Source: Parvibaculum indicum (GTDB taxonomy: Bacteria > Pseudomonadota > Alphaproteobacteria > Parvibaculales > Parvibaculaceae). From it: 64,000 nucleotides of DNA. The stretch is from the NCBI RefSeq assembly GCF_011762095.1, contig NZ_JAASQO010000006.1, forward strand, positions 124,001 to 188,000, given 5' to 3'. Each line of letters begins with the position of its first letter. Positions within the stretch are counted from its first letter, which is position 1. Below are positions 42,112 through 51,964 of the stretch, piece by piece. Under the pieces are notes generated by a model. The model made no database searches. It was not told the origin of the DNA and saw only the letters and a program-made list of their open reading frames with translations. The position numbers were made by a program, and so were the translations under genes.

Positions 42112-43482
42112 ATGGGCGGTATGGCGAGAGAGACGGTCACAGCAATCATTCTCTCAGCGGGGAAGGGCACGCGGATGAAGTCGCGGCTGCCCAAGGTCCT
42201 GCACAAGATTGCCGGACGGCCGATGCTCGGCCACGTGCTTTCTGTCGTCAGCGAATTGCCCAATGCGCGTTCCGTGCTGGTGGTCGGGCCGGATATGGAG
42301 GAGGTCGCGACCTATGCGAAGGGCCTTGCTCCCGACACGGGCATTGCCGTCCAGGCCGAGCAGCTTGGTACCGCTCATGCCGCACTGATGGCCCAATCCG
42401 AAATCTCCGAGCGGGAGGGCGTTGTCCTTGTGATCTTCGGCGATACGCCGCTGATGCACCCCGAAACACTTGCCGACATGGCCAATACCTGCCGCGAAGA
42501 AGCCGATATCGTCGTTCTGGGCTTCCGGCCTACGGATCCGGCCGCCTATGGGCGACTTGTGCTTGATGAGGCCGGTAGACTTCAGAAGATCGTCGAATTC
42601 AAGGACGCAAGCGCGCCCGAGAGGGCTATTACCCTGTGCAACGGCGGCGCGATGGCGGTTCGTGCCGAATACCTTTTCGATCTCCTTTCCAAGGTCGGCA
42701 ATGACAATGCAGCGGGCGAGTTTTATCTGCCGGACATTGTCGGTCTCGCTCGCTCGCAAGGTCTCACCTGCCGCGTGCAGGAAGGTGAGGAAGAGGAAGT
42801 GCAAGGGGTCAATAGCCGGGCCGATCTCGCCGCAGCGGAAGCGGTCATGCAGCGCCGCTTGCGACAGGCGGCAATGGCGGGCGGTGCAACGCTCACCGAC
42901 CCTGATAGCGTTTATTTCAGCTTCGACACGGTGCTGGGGCAGGACGTGGTCGTCGGCCAGAACGTGGTCTTCGGACCGGGCGTAAAGGTTGCAGATGGCG
43001 CGATGATCAAGCCTTTTTCTCACCTGGAAGGAGCGATTGTCGCTGCCGATGCAGAAATCGGTCCGTTTGCACGTATTCGTCCGGGATCTTCCATCGGCAC
43101 GGGCGCCAAGATCGGCAATTTCGTGGAAACGAAAAAGGCCGAGATCGAAGAAGGCGCGAAGGTCAGTCACCTGTCCTATATCGGCGACGCGCGTGTCGGC
43201 GCTCATGCCAATATCGGTGCGGGCACAATCACCTGCAACTACGACGGCTACAACAAGTTCTTCACCGATATCGGGGCCGGGGCGTTTGTCGGCTCCAACT
43301 CTGCGCTGGTCGCACCGGTGAAAATCGGCGACGGGGCCTATCTCGGATCGGGCAGCGTCATCACCAAGGACGTTACGCCGGATGCGCTCGCCTTTACGCG
43401 GCCAAAACAAATCGAGAAGTCCGGATGGGCCGCCACATTCCGTGCAAAGAATGAATCTCCCGACAAAAATACGAAGGACTGA
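42112..43482 (+). CDS. glmU: Bifunctional GlcN-1-P acetyltransferase/uridylyltransferase GlmU
   Basis: The 456-residue protein has an N-terminal uridylyltransferase domain (AIILSAGKGTRMKSRLPKVL, AEQLGTAHAALMA) and a C-terminal left-handed beta-helix (from about residue 255). The helix has the acetyltransferase signature SHLSYIGDARVGAHANIGAG, then TITCNYDGYNK. It makes UDP-GlcNAc from glucosamine-1-phosphate. Start could be ATG 42112 or 42121. glmS follows three bases after the stop, and both are inside the polysaccharide locus, giving a local supply of UDP-GlcNAc. Confidence 0.96.
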   Translation: MGGMARETVTAIILSAGKGTRMKSRLPKVLHKIAGRPMLGHVLSVVSELPNARSVLVVGPDMEEVATYAKGLAPDTGIAVQAEQLGTAHAALMAQSEISEREGVVLVIFGDTPLMHPETLADMANTCREEADIVVLGFRPTDPAAYGRLVLDEAGRLQKIVEFKDASAPERAITLCNGGAMAVRAEYLFDLLSKVGNDNAAGEFYLPDIVGLARSQGLTCRVQEGEEEEVQGVNSRADLAAAEAVMQRRLRQAAMAGGATLTDPDSVYFSFDTVLGQDVVVGQNVVFGPGVKVADGAMIKPFSHLEGAIVAADAEIGPFARIRPGSSIGTGAKIGNFVETKKAEIEEGAKVSHLSYIGDARVGAHANIGAGTITCNYDGYNKFFTDIGAGAFVGSNSALVAPVKIGDGAYLGSGSVITKDVTPDALAFTRPKQIEKSGWAATFRAKNESPDKNTKD

Positions 43483-43485
43483 GCT

Positions 43486-45309
43486 ATGTGCGGCATTGTC
43501 GGGATCATTGGAAAACAGGATGTTGCGCCGGTCATACTCGAGGCCCTGAAGCGTCTCGAGTATCGCGGCTATGACAGTGCAGGCATCGCAACGCTCGACA
43601 ACGGTCAGCTCACACGGCGCCGTGCGGAAGGCAAGCTCTTCAACCTCGAAACAGCGCTTACAGCCCAGCCCCTTCATGGAGAGCTCGGTATCGGCCATAC
43701 GAGATGGGCAACTCATGGTGCGCCGACCGAAAACAACGCGCATCCACATGTGACCGACCGGGCTGCTATCGTCCATAACGGGATCATCGAAAACTTTCGC
43801 GAATTGCGGCAGATGCTGCTGGAGAAGGGGTTTTCTTTCTCTACCGATACCGATTCCGAAATCATCGCCCATCTGGTGACCGATCATCTGAACCGGGGTA
43901 AGGATCCCCGGAAGGCCGCTGCCGATGCGTTACGCGAGCTGGAAGGCGCATTTGCCGTTGCCATCATTTTCTCCGGCGAGGAGGATTTGATGATCGGTGC
44001 GCGGAGGGGTAGCCCGCTTGCCGTCGGCTATGGCGACAATGCGATGTATCTCGGTTCGGACGCGTTTGCGCTGGCCCCGATGACGAACCGCGTCTCCTTT
44101 CTGGAAGAGGGGGATCGCGTCGAACTTAGCCGCACAGGCGCTGTCGTTTACGACGCGGCGGACCAGCTCGTAGAACGTCCCGTCAAGATCACCGATGTTT
44201 CCGCCGCGCTGGTGGACAAGGGAAATCATCGTCATTTCATGGCGAAGGAAATCTTCGAGCAGCCTGAAGTGATCGGTCATACGCTGTCTGAATATCTCGA
44301 TCTGGTGAACGAAAAGCTTCATCTGCCGGATTTGCCGGTCGACCTTGCCACGGCACCGCGCATCACGATCATCGCCTGCGGGACAGCGTTTTATGCCGGG
44401 CTCGTCGCTAAATACTGGTTCGAAAAGCTTGCGCGCATTTCGGTAGAGGTCGATATCGCGTCGGAGTTCCGCTATCGCGAAGCCGCATTGCCGGAAGGCG
44501 GGCTCGCGATTTTCATTTCGCAGTCCGGTGAAACCGCCGACACGCTGGCCGCGCTTCATTACTGTAAATCGCAGGGCCAGAAGACTCTGTCCGTCGTCAA
44601 TGTGGTGGAGTCGAGTATTGCGCGCGCATCGGATGTCATCCTGCCGACTTTTGCCGGGCCGGAAATCGGAGTGGCTTCGACCAAGGCCTTCACTTGCCAG
44701 CTCGCCACGCTGGTCGTGCTCGCGGTTAGGGCTGCCATCGCACGCGGACAAATCGATACGGAAGAAGAACGCCGGATCGTTCATACACTGATCGAAACGC
44801 CGAGACATGTCGCGGAGGCGCTCGGAGCCGACGACGCCATCCGGGACCTGAGTGTCGATCTCGCGAAGGCGCGCGACGTGCTCTATCTCGGGCGAGGCCA
44901 TAATTATCCGATTGCCCTTGAGGGGGCGCTCAAGCTCAAGGAAATCTCATATATCCATGCCGAGGGCTACGCTGCGGGTGAGCTCAAGCACGGCCCCATC
45001 GCTCTCATCGACGAGAACGTGCCCGTGATCGTGATCGCGCCGATGGACCAGCTCTATGAGAAAACAGTGTCCAACATGCACGAAGTCATCGCGCGCGGCG
45101 GCAGGGTGCTTTTGATCGGCGACAAGGCCGGGATCGACCATGCGGGCGAAGGATTGTGGGAATCGATAGAGATTCCGTCGGTCGATCCCCTGATCGCTCC
45201 TATTATCAACGCCATTCCGGTGCAGCTCTTGGCCTATCACACGGCCGTTTCCAAAGGCACCGATGTCGATCAGCCGCGAAATCTGGCAAAATCCGTCACA
45301 GTAGAATGA
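43486..45309 (+). CDS. glmS: Glucosamine-6-phosphate synthase GlmS
   Basis: The 607-residue protein starts with the glutaminase nucleophile (MCGIVGIIG, Cys2) and has RLEYRGYDSAGIA, HTRWATHGAP, two SIS domains (ACGTAFYAGLVAKYW, ISQSGETADTLAAL, VASTKAFTCQLATL) and the C-terminal QPRNLAKSVTVE. It makes glucosamine-6-phosphate from fructose-6-phosphate and glutamine. This full-length enzyme is likely the cell's main GlmS, cotranscribed with glmU. Confidence 0.97.
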   Translation: MCGIVGIIGKQDVAPVILEALKRLEYRGYDSAGIATLDNGQLTRRRAEGKLFNLETALTAQPLHGELGIGHTRWATHGAPTENNAHPHVTDRAAIVHNGIIENFRELRQMLLEKGFSFSTDTDSEIIAHLVTDHLNRGKDPRKAAADALRELEGAFAVAIIFSGEEDLMIGARRGSPLAVGYGDNAMYLGSDAFALAPMTNRVSFLEEGDRVELSRTGAVVYDAADQLVERPVKITDVSAALVDKGNHRHFMAKEIFEQPEVIGHTLSEYLDLVNEKLHLPDLPVDLATAPRITIIACGTAFYAGLVAKYWFEKLARISVEVDIASEFRYREAALPEGGLAIFISQSGETADTLAALHYCKSQGQKTLSVVNVVESSIARASDVILPTFAGPEIGVASTKAFTCQLATLVVLAVRAAIARGQIDTEEERRIVHTLIETPRHVAEALGADDAIRDLSVDLAKARDVLYLGRGHNYPIALEGALKLKEISYIHAEGYAAGELKHGPIALIDENVPVIVIAPMDQLYEKTVSNMHEVIARGGRVLLIGDKAGIDHAGEGLWESIEIPSVDPLIAPIINAIPVQLLAYHTAVSKGTDVDQPRNLAKSVTVE

Positions 45310-45412
45310 GGTATAAGAGCTTGTGCTGGGTTCGGGATCATCATCGGTTTGAAGCTTCACAAGCTCTATTTTGGAGTGTCTCTGGTATGGAAATTGAAGC
45401 CGAGGGTAGTGC

Positions 45413-46399
45413 GTGACGACACTTGTAACAGGTGGTGCCGGCTATATCGGCAGCCATGCGGTGATTGAGCTCTTGGAGGCAGGTGAAGAGGTCATTGTGC
45501 TCGACAACTTCTCCACTGGCTTCGAATGGTCAGTGCACCCTGATGCTCGCGTCGTTCAAGGCGATGTTGCAGACCGGGCCTTGCTGGACCGTCTGCTTGC
45601 TAAGTCTGCCATTGATGCGGTCCTGCATTTTGCCGGTTCTATAGTGGTGCCTGAATCGGTAGAGAAACCACTTGAATACTATTCCAACAACACCACCAAA
45701 TCCCGCGATTTGATCGCAGCATGTGTCGATTACGACGTGCGGCATTTCATTTTCTCCTCGACCGCCGCCGTCTATGGAACACCTTCTGCGACCCTAGTTA
45801 CCGAACGCGAGCAGCCGCATCCGCAATCGCCCTATGGACGCTCAAAACTCATGACCGAGTGGATGCTAGCTGATACGGCATTTGCGCACCCGATGCGATT
45901 CGTCGCCTTGCGCTATTTCAACGTGGCCGGAGCAGATCCCAGGGGGCGCACAGGGCAGTCAACGGCTAATGCTACACATTTGATCAAGGTGGCTTGCGAG
46001 ACGGCCCTCGGCCAGCGCGGCCATATCGATATTTTTGGTACGGACTATCCCACTCATGATGGGACCTGTATTCGGGACTACATCCATGTAGCCGACCTTG
46101 CCGCTGCGCATCGTCAGGCGCTCGACTATTTGCGCTCGGGCGGCGAATCCCTGATTGCAAATTGCGGCTATGGACACGGATTTTCGGTTCGGCAGGTTCT
46201 GGCCGCCGTGGAGCGTGTTTCGGGTAGAACGCTGGACATAAGAGAGGGACCAAGAAGGGCCGGCGATGTTACCGAGATTGTCGCTGACCCGAAACTTGTT
46301 AAGGACAGGCTCGGATGGACGCCGGCTTTTGATGATTTGGACCGTATCGTTTTTCATGCGCTTTCTTGGGAAGAAAAGCTTGATGCTCGAAACACTTGA
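45413..46399 (+). CDS. galE: UDP-glucose 4-epimerase GalE
   Basis: The 328-residue extended SDR has TLVTGGAGYIGSHAVIELLE, LHFAGSIVVPESVEKPLEYY, the catalytic SSTAAVYG and SPYGRSK (YxxxK), and LRYFNVAGADPRGRTGQ. These are GalE-specific. It interconverts UDP-glucose/UDP-galactose, and often the N-acetyl forms, providing galactose or GalNAc for the polymer. The start is GTG 45413, about 100 bases after glmS. Confidence 0.92.
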   Translation: MTTLVTGGAGYIGSHAVIELLEAGEEVIVLDNFSTGFEWSVHPDARVVQGDVADRALLDRLLAKSAIDAVLHFAGSIVVPESVEKPLEYYSNNTTKSRDLIAACVDYDVRHFIFSSTAAVYGTPSATLVTEREQPHPQSPYGRSKLMTEWMLADTAFAHPMRFVALRYFNVAGADPRGRTGQSTANATHLIKVACETALGQRGHIDIFGTDYPTHDGTCIRDYIHVADLAAAHRQALDYLRSGGESLIANCGYGHGFSVRQVLAAVERVSGRTLDIREGPRRAGDVTEIVADPKLVKDRLGWTPAFDDLDRIVFHALSWEEKLDARNT

Positions 46400-46641
46400 A
46401 TAGTACCAAAAGCGGCCGGGTCATCGGGGTCGACAGGGAACTGTTCTGTCGATGCCGGTCGAGATTTTTCGTAGCAGGCTTTTCTGGCAACGGGTTTGAG
46501 AATTTGAGCTGCTATCTTTAATTGCGGTGTGTCCATCGGGTTTTGGAGGCACTCTAATCCTCTCCAAAAAGGTACGAAGGAGGCCCGCCGCAAAGCGTAT
46601 AATCCTTGATTTGGTAAAATCATCTGTAGGCTGATTGACTT

Positions 46642-47757
46642 ATGCATATCCTTATGACGGCGAATGCAGCCTGGAATATCTGGAACTTTCGGAAAGCGGT
46701 TGTGCAGAATCTGATTTCTGAAGGGCATGACGTGACCATACTTTCACCGGCGGATGACAGCGTCGCTGATCTGGAAGCTATTGGATGCAGGTTTATGCCG
46801 CTCGAGATGAGCGTTAAGGGGCTGAACCCGATAAGCGATCTGGCGCTTATGCGCCGATTCAGGCGCGTCTTCAGGGTTGCGCGTCCTGACGTCGTATTAA
46901 GCTACACAATAAAGAACAACATATACGGTGCGTTTGCTGCACGTCTTGCTGGTATCCCGTTTGTGCCCAACGTAACAGGGCTTGGTACCGCTTTTCTTTC
47001 CGGAGGTTGGCTCCAAGGGATTGCCGAAGCGCTCTATCGAACTGCTTTCAGTCGATTATCTGTCGTCTTTTTTCAGAATGAGGATGACCGGGATTTATTT
47101 CTCGGGCGACGCCTCATAAGTTCGGATCAGGCTCATCTCCTGCCAGGTTCCGGCATCGATCTCGCTCATTTCAACGCGGTTCCTCTGCCGCCGGCAGAGG
47201 AGGGCGTTTCCTTTTTGCTGATCGCTCGGCTTCTGCGTGACAAGGGGGTTGTCGAGTTCGTGGAAGCGGCAAGAAAGATAAAAGCGAGTCGACCCGATGT
47301 GAGCTTTCGGCTTTTGGGGGCGGCCGGATCCCAGAACCGATCAGCAATTGATAGAGCGACTGTTCAAAACTGGCAGGAAGAGGGAGTTATTGAATATCTT
47401 GGAACCACAAAGGACGTAAGGCCATTTATCGAAGCGTCAACGTGCATCGTGCTTCCGTCCTATCGGGAGGGAGCGCCAAGGACGTTAATCGAAGCCGCAT
47501 CGATGGCTCGTCCTGTGATCGCCACCGATGTGCCTGGCTGTCGAGCGGTTGTGGAGCATGGCGAAACCGGCTTTTTATGCGTGGTCCGAAGTTCGGAAAG
47601 CCTGGCGCGTATGATGGAGCGGTTTCTCGGGCTCTCCCGCGAGGCACGTGTCGCGATGGGGCAGGCCGGTCGCAATAAGATGGAGCGCGAGTTTGACAAA
47701 CATCTTGTCGTCGAAGCCTACCGCAATGCCATTTTGAAAACTGTGCAGTTGCGGTGA
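46642..47757 (+). CDS. Family 4 glycosyltransferase
   Basis: The 371-residue GT-B enzyme has an N-terminal acceptor domain (MHILMTANAAWNIWNFRKAV, NVTGLGTAFLSGGWLQG) and a C-terminal GT4 domain (LLIARLLRDKGVVEFVEAAR, VLPSYREGAPRTLIEAASMA, RPVIATDVPGCRAVVEHGETG). It is related to galactosyl/N-acetylgalactosaminyl transferases of capsule and O-antigen loci. It probably adds a sugar to the lipid-linked repeat in the cytoplasm; donor and linkage are not readable. The 242-base gap before it holds no recognisable element. Confidence 0.9.
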   Translation: MHILMTANAAWNIWNFRKAVVQNLISEGHDVTILSPADDSVADLEAIGCRFMPLEMSVKGLNPISDLALMRRFRRVFRVARPDVVLSYTIKNNIYGAFAARLAGIPFVPNVTGLGTAFLSGGWLQGIAEALYRTAFSRLSVVFFQNEDDRDLFLGRRLISSDQAHLLPGSGIDLAHFNAVPLPPAEEGVSFLLIARLLRDKGVVEFVEAARKIKASRPDVSFRLLGAAGSQNRSAIDRATVQNWQEEGVIEYLGTTKDVRPFIEASTCIVLPSYREGAPRTLIEAASMARPVIATDVPGCRAVVEHGETGFLCVVRSSESLARMMERFLGLSREARVAMGQAGRNKMEREFDKHLVVEAYRNAILKTVQLR

Positions 47758-47840
47758 CAATTGACCTGCCACTGAACTTTCCCCCAGGAGGGATTAGAGT
47801 TTCGGCATATTACCTGACAGGCCGATGACGTTCCCTTGCC

Positions 47841-48347
47841 TCATGCAGGCCTCAACGCGTTCGCCGCAATGGTCGTCCGCGTGTTGCCACCCATTACCTC
47901 CATGAGGATCCAGATCCGCTGGTCGGATTCCAGCGTTTCTATTGTGGTGATCATCTCTGCGAACGGGCCTTTCGTCACGCGAACCAGATCGCCTTCTTGC
48001 AGCTTTGCTGTTGACTGAAACAGGCCCGTCGCGTCGCAGCGCGCCATCAGCTCGGAGATCAGGGGCGACGGGACTTCCGCGGGCTCTCTGCCGAAGCTTA
48101 CGAGGCGTGTTATGCCGTGGGTTGCATTGATTGCGGGCCAGCGTGCGTCCTTCTTGTCGAATGCCACAAAAATATATCCGGGGAAGAGTGGTGCCGGGGC
48201 TGTGACGAATTTTCCCCGGACCCGTCGTGTCTTCTCCTCCCTTGGAAGAAAGGAGCGGAAGCCTTGTTGCCGGAGATTGCGTTCGGCAATCCGTGCGCTG
48301 TTCGCCTTGTGCTGGGCGACAAACCAGTTTTCACCTTGCGATTGCAT
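47841..48347 (-). CDS. NusG/RfaH-type transcription antitermination protein
   Basis: The 168-residue protein has an NGN domain (NWFVAQHKANSARIAERNLR, RRVRGKFVTAPAPLFPGYIF) and a C-terminal KOW-like part (LQEGDLVRVTKGPFAEMITT). Its composition is that of locus-specific NusG paralogues such as RfaH, which bind an ops site and let polymerase read through long polysaccharide operons. ATG 48347 (MQSQGENW) follows a GGGGGA ribosome site; the longer frame is unlikely. It is divergent from the MarR-type gene and is well placed to control this locus. Confidence 0.88.
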   Translation of the reverse strand: MQSQGENWFVAQHKANSARIAERNLRQQGFRSFLPREEKTRRVRGKFVTAPAPLFPGYIFVAFDKKDARWPAINATHGITRLVSFGREPAEVPSPLISELMARCDATGLFQSTAKLQEGDLVRVTKGPFAEMITTIETLESDQRIWILMEVMGGNTRTTIAANALRPA

Positions 48348-48715
48348 GGTTCCCCCGTTGCTTGTTGATCTCGCCGTTTGAACAGGGCGACGGCCTTTTC
48401 TTCTGGCTAGGACTATCGGCGCACCTCGATTTGGAGTTTGCGATCGCAATTAAGTCTGATGGTCTATTTCAATATTTTAATATTTTAAAAATCTTCACCT
48501 AAGACTATGAAGTATTTATGATCTCCTTCCTTCGAATTGGTCCTGCTCACCAAGATCCCACTCTCAAAAATCTTAACCATGGACTTGAATAGTGGCTTCT
48601 CAGGCACGTCGAGATATGGTAACGCTCATACTTGAGCAATTATGGATATATGTGGGCACATTGTAAATCATTCTTCAGGGGCCCCGCCGGGGGACTCCTT
48701 GTGCGGTAGCTATGG
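48348..48715. other. Divergent control region between the NusG-like and MarR-type genes
   Basis: The 368-base gap is A/T-rich at 48440-48520 (TTTCAATATTTTAATATTTT), which suits promoters for both directions. Near its right end there is a GC-rich hairpin-like stretch (GGGGCCCCGCCGGGGG, about 48678-48693), then GCGGTAGC at 48703. Confidence 0.45.
48703..48710 (+). promoter_or_regulatory. ops-like core GCGGTAGC just before the MarR-type gene
   Basis: An exact match to the core of the RfaH recruitment element. It lies in the transcribed leader of the rightward cassette and about 350 bases from an RfaH/NusG-type gene. A hairpin-like GC stretch precedes it. The spacing to the start codon is very short, so the function is tentative. 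Confidence 0.3.
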
Positions 48716-49093
48716 GTGAACCGTCCTTCCATGGTTGACCGGTCCGACACAGAAGATGCGCAGTTCCGAATTCTGCGCTTGCTTGAAAACAATCCGGAAC
48801 TCTCCCAGCGCGAACTTGCAAATGCTGTCGGCATCAGCAACGGCAGCGTGCACTATCTTCTCAAAGCATTGGTTGAGAAGGGTCTTTTGAAGTTCTCGAA
48901 TTTTTCCTCATCACGGGACAAGCGACGCTACGCCTATGTATTGACGCCTCAGGGACTTGCGCAGAAGGCGGTCCTCACAAGACGCTTTTTGACTCGGAAG
49001 CTCGATGAATATGAGGCGCTCAAGGCAGAAATAAGGGCCTTGGAAAAAGAAATAGTGTCCGACCCTGTTGGCGACACGAAGAGCGGAGACTGA
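48716..49093 (+). CDS. MarR-family EPS-associated transcriptional regulator
   Basis: The 125-residue protein has a winged helix (QFRILRLLENNPELSQRELA, GISNGSVHYLLKALVEKGLL, SSSRDKRRYAYVLTPQG) and a C-terminal coiled-coil-like tail (LDEYEALKAEIRALEKEIV). This is the short MarR type repeatedly found at the head of exopolysaccharide operons. It probably senses an unknown signal and controls the cassette that follows. The start may be GTG 48716 or the ATG at 48731. The epimerase gene starts 24 bases downstream. Confidence 0.88.
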   Translation: MNRPSMVDRSDTEDAQFRILRLLENNPELSQRELANAVGISNGSVHYLLKALVEKGLLKFSNFSSSRDKRRYAYVLTPQGLAQKAVLTRRFLTRKLDEYEALKAEIRALEKEIVSDPVGDTKSGD

Positions 49094-49117
49094 GTTGAAA
49101 AAAGGGGATGTCCTCGA

Positions 49118-50131
49118 ATGACGCGCAAGGTCCTTGTGACCGGAACGGCCGGATTCATCGGCTATCACCTCGCCAAGCTGTTGCTCGCAGAAGGCTTTCG
49201 GGTTCATGGCTATGACGGGATGACGGATTACTACGATGTCACTCTGAAGCAGAAGCGCCACTCCATGCTGCTGCAGCACCCGAACTTCTCGGCAGACGAA
49301 GGGATGCTGGAAGATGTCGTATTGCTGGACAGGGTTGCGGACGAATTTTCTCCCGATATTATCGTCCACCTCGCCGCTCAGGCTGGCGTCCGCTACAGTC
49401 TGGAGAACCCCCGGACCTATATTGACGCGAATGTTGTTGGCACCTTCAACGTGATGGAGGCAGCTCGCCGGCTGAACGTACAACATCTTCTCATGGCCTC
49501 GACCAGTTCAGTGTATGGGGCGAATGAGAGTATGCCGTTCACTGAGACGGAGAAGGCCGACACGCAGCTGACGATCTATGCGGCGACTAAGAAGGCCAAT
49601 GAAAGCATGGGCCATGCCTATGCCCATCTGTGGAACCTGCCCACCACGATGTTCCGTTTCTTTACGGTCTATGGCCCCTGGGGGCGGCCCGACCTCGCGC
49701 TGTACAAATTCGTCGATGCGATCCTCGATGATCGGCCCATCGATATCTACAACCATGGCGACATGTACCGCGACTTCACCTATGTCGATGATCTCGTGCG
49801 CGGCATTCGCCTGCTCATCGACTCGGTGCCCGAACGACCCGAGGATGGTGTGGTGCCCGGGGGAGACAGCCTGTCGCCAGTTGCCCCCTTCCGCGTCGTA
49901 AATATTGGCAATTCCGACAAAGTGCGGCTGCTCGACTTTGTCGACGCAATTGAGGAGAGCCTCGGGAAAAAGGCGATCCGCAACTACATGCCGATGCAGA
50001 TGGGCGACGTGCCCGCCACCTGGGCGGATGCCACGCTGCTGCAAAGGCTGACAGGGTATCGCCCGCAGACAGATTTCAGGGACGGGATTGCACGGTTCGT
50101 CGATTGGTTCCGCGATTACTATGGGAAGTGA
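49118..50131 (+). CDS. UDP-glucuronate 4-epimerase-like NAD-dependent epimerase
   Basis: The 337-residue extended SDR has [20 protein letters not shown], the [11 protein letters not shown] stretch typical of LspL/CapI-type UDP-glucuronate epimerases, [28 protein letters not shown] and [10 protein letters not shown] (YxxxK). It converts UDP-glucuronic (or N-acetylated uronic) acid to the galacto form. Beside a TviB-type dehydrogenase it may act on the N-acetylated product. AAAAGGGG lies before the ATG. Confidence 0.9.
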   Translation: MTRKVLVTGTAGFIGYHLAKLLLAEGFRVHGYDGMTDYYDVTLKQKRHSMLLQHPNFSADEGMLEDVVLLDRVADEFSPDIIVHLAAQAGVRYSLENPRTYIDANVVGTFNVMEAARRLNVQHLLMASTSSVYGANESMPFTETEKADTQLTIYAATKKANESMGHAYAHLWNLPTTMFRFFTVYGPWGRPDLALYKFVDAILDDRPIDIYNHGDMYRDFTYVDDLVRGIRLLIDSVPERPEDGVVPGGDSLSPVAPFRVVNIGNSDKVRLLDFVDAIEESLGKKAIRNYMPMQMGDVPATWADATLLQRLTGYRPQTDFRDGIARFVDWFRDYYGK

Positions 50132-50135
50132 TTGA

Positions 50136-51410
50136 ATGGCTCTGTCTCACGACACCATCGCCGTCATCGGCCTTGGCTATGTCGGACTGCCGCTGGCGGT
50201 CGAATTCGGCAAGCAGCGAGCCGTCATCGGCTTTGACATCAACGCAGCCCGCATCGCCGAACTGCGCGCGGGCAGCGACCAGACGCGCGAGGTCTCGCCA
50301 GATGAGCTGGCCGAGGCGCGACACCTGACCCTGACAGCGGACCCTGGCGATCTGGCTGCTGCCACGATTTTCATCGTCACCGTCCCCACGCCGATCGACG
50401 CGCACAAGCGGCCCGATCTGACCCCGCTCATCAAGGCATCCGAGACCGTGGGGCGTGCGCTTAAGAGGGGCGACACCGTCATTTACGAAAGCACAGTCTA
50501 TCCCGGTGCAACGGAGGAGGATTGCGTGCCTGTCCTCGAACGCGGCTCGGGTCTGATCTACAACGTCGATTTTTTCTGTGGCTACAGCCCCGAACGGATC
50601 AACCCCGGAGATAAGACACACCGGCTGACCACGATCCGTAAGGTCACGTCCGGCTCCACCCCCGAGGTCGCCGAGATGGTCGATGCCCTCTATGCCGGTA
50701 TAATTACCGCCGGCACCTACAAGGCCGAAAGTATCCGCGTGGCCGAGGCAGCCAAGGTGATCGAGAACACGCAACGCGATCTCAACATTGCCTTGGTCAA
50801 CGAACTTGCCATCATTTTCAACCGCATGGGCCTTGATACCGACGCGGTGCTGCGCGCGGCGGGGACCAAGTGGAACTTCCTCCCCTTCCGGCCCGGCCTT
50901 GTCGGTGGTCACTGCATCGGCGTGGACCCCTATTACCTCACCCACAAGGCCGAGGCTCTGGGGTATCATCCGCAGGTGATCCTTGCCGGACGGCGGATCA
51001 ATGACGGGATGGGCGCCTACGTGGCGGGCCAGATGGTCAAGGCCATGCTGAAACGGCGCATCCAGGTGGATGGCGCGCGGGTGCTGGTGCTGGGGCTGAC
51101 CTTCAAGGAAAACTGCCCCGACCTGCGCAACACCCGCGTCGTTGATGTGGTGGCGGAGCTGCGAGATTATGGCGTGCAGGTGGATGTGCACGACCCTTGG
51201 GTCGATTCGGAAGAGGCCCGCGCCAATTACGCGCTGGATCTGGTGGCCAACCCCGAGGCCGGCACCTATGACGGCATCGTTTTGGCAGTCGCGCATGACG
51301 CGTTCTGCGACAAGGGCAGTGAGGTGCTGCGCCGCTATGGCCGGGACGCCGCCGTATTCTGTGACCTGAAAAGCGTCTTCGCGCCGCTAGACAGCGATCT
51401 GAGGCTGTGA
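50136..51410 (+). CDS. TviB/WbpO-type UDP-N-acetylhexosamine 6-dehydrogenase
   Basis: The 424-residue protein has the NAD motif [54 protein letters not shown], the catalytic cysteine region [20 protein letters not shown] and a C-terminal UDP-binding domain. This matches nucleotide-sugar dehydrogenases of the Vi-antigen TviB type, which oxidise UDP-GlcNAc or UDP-GalNAc to the uronic acid. It starts four bases after the epimerase stop. Its TGA overlaps the ATG of the acetyltransferase gene. Confidence 0.92.
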   Translation: MALSHDTIAVIGLGYVGLPLAVEFGKQRAVIGFDINAARIAELRAGSDQTREVSPDELAEARHLTLTADPGDLAAATIFIVTVPTPIDAHKRPDLTPLIKASETVGRALKRGDTVIYESTVYPGATEEDCVPVLERGSGLIYNVDFFCGYSPERINPGDKTHRLTTIRKVTSGSTPEVAEMVDALYAGIITAGTYKAESIRVAEAAKVIENTQRDLNIALVNELAIIFNRMGLDTDAVLRAAGTKWNFLPFRPGLVGGHCIGVDPYYLTHKAEALGYHPQVILAGRRINDGMGAYVAGQMVKAMLKRRIQVDGARVLVLGLTFKENCPDLRNTRVVDVVAELRDYGVQVDVHDPWVDSEEARANYALDLVANPEAGTYDGIVLAVAHDAFCDKGSEVLRRYGRDAAVFCDLKSVFAPLDSDLRL

Positions 51411-51964
51411 TGGTTTCCGAGACCCTAGCCCGGGTCGAGGGCCCGAACCTAACGCTGCGCTTGATCCAGCCCGAGGATGCGGAATATGTCCACGGCCTGC
51501 GCACCGACCCGGCCTACAACCGCCATTTGTCCGAGGTGCGTGGCACGGTCGAGGACCAGCGCCGCTGGATCGAAGCCTACAAGGCGCGCGAGGCCGCGCT
51601 GAGCGAGCTGTACTACGTGATCGAACGCAAGGACGGCACTCGCTGCGGCGTGGTGCGCCTCTATGACATTGTGACCGACAGCTTTATCTGGGGCAGCTGG
51701 ATCCTCGATCAGAACAAGACGCCGAAGGCGGCGCTGGAAAGTGCGGTGCTATCCTTCGGCATCGGTTTCGACGGTCTTGAACGATCCTTGGCGTATGTCG
51801 ATGTACGGATCAGCAACGCGAAGGCCTATGCGTTCTACGTTAGATTTGGCATGACCGAGATCTGCCGTGACGACCGCGACATCTGTTTTACCTACCCGCG
51901 TCAGCGCTTTGAAGCCGACCACGCCGGATATTTGGCAATCCTTGAAGGGGGGGCTGAGGGATGA
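51410..51964 (+). CDS. GNAT-family N-acetyltransferase
   Basis: The 184-residue protein shows a GNAT layout: LTLRLIQPEDAEYVHGLRTD, a central beta sheet (CGVVRLYDIVTDSFIWGSW) and ISNAKAYAFYVRFGMTEICR at the acetyl-CoA side. It resembles sugar N-acetyltransferases in surface polysaccharide loci. In this operon it could acetylate the amino sugar produced by the aminotransferase at 52719. Both ends overlap neighbours (TGATG and ATGA). Confidence 0.8.
   Translation: MVSETLARVEGPNLTLRLIQPEDAEYVHGLRTDPAYNRHLSEVRGTVEDQRRWIEAYKAREAALSELYYVIERKDGTRCGVVRLYDIVTDSFIWGSWILDQNKTPKAALESAVLSFGIGFDGLERSLAYVDVRISNAKAYAFYVRFGMTEICRDDRDICFTYPRQRFEADHAGYLAILEGGAEG

Noticed and set aside
42154-43887. Leftward open frame of 577 codons opposite glmU and the glmS start
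   Set aside because: Both glmU and glmS are full-length and conserved on the other strand; the antisense translation has no recognisable family.
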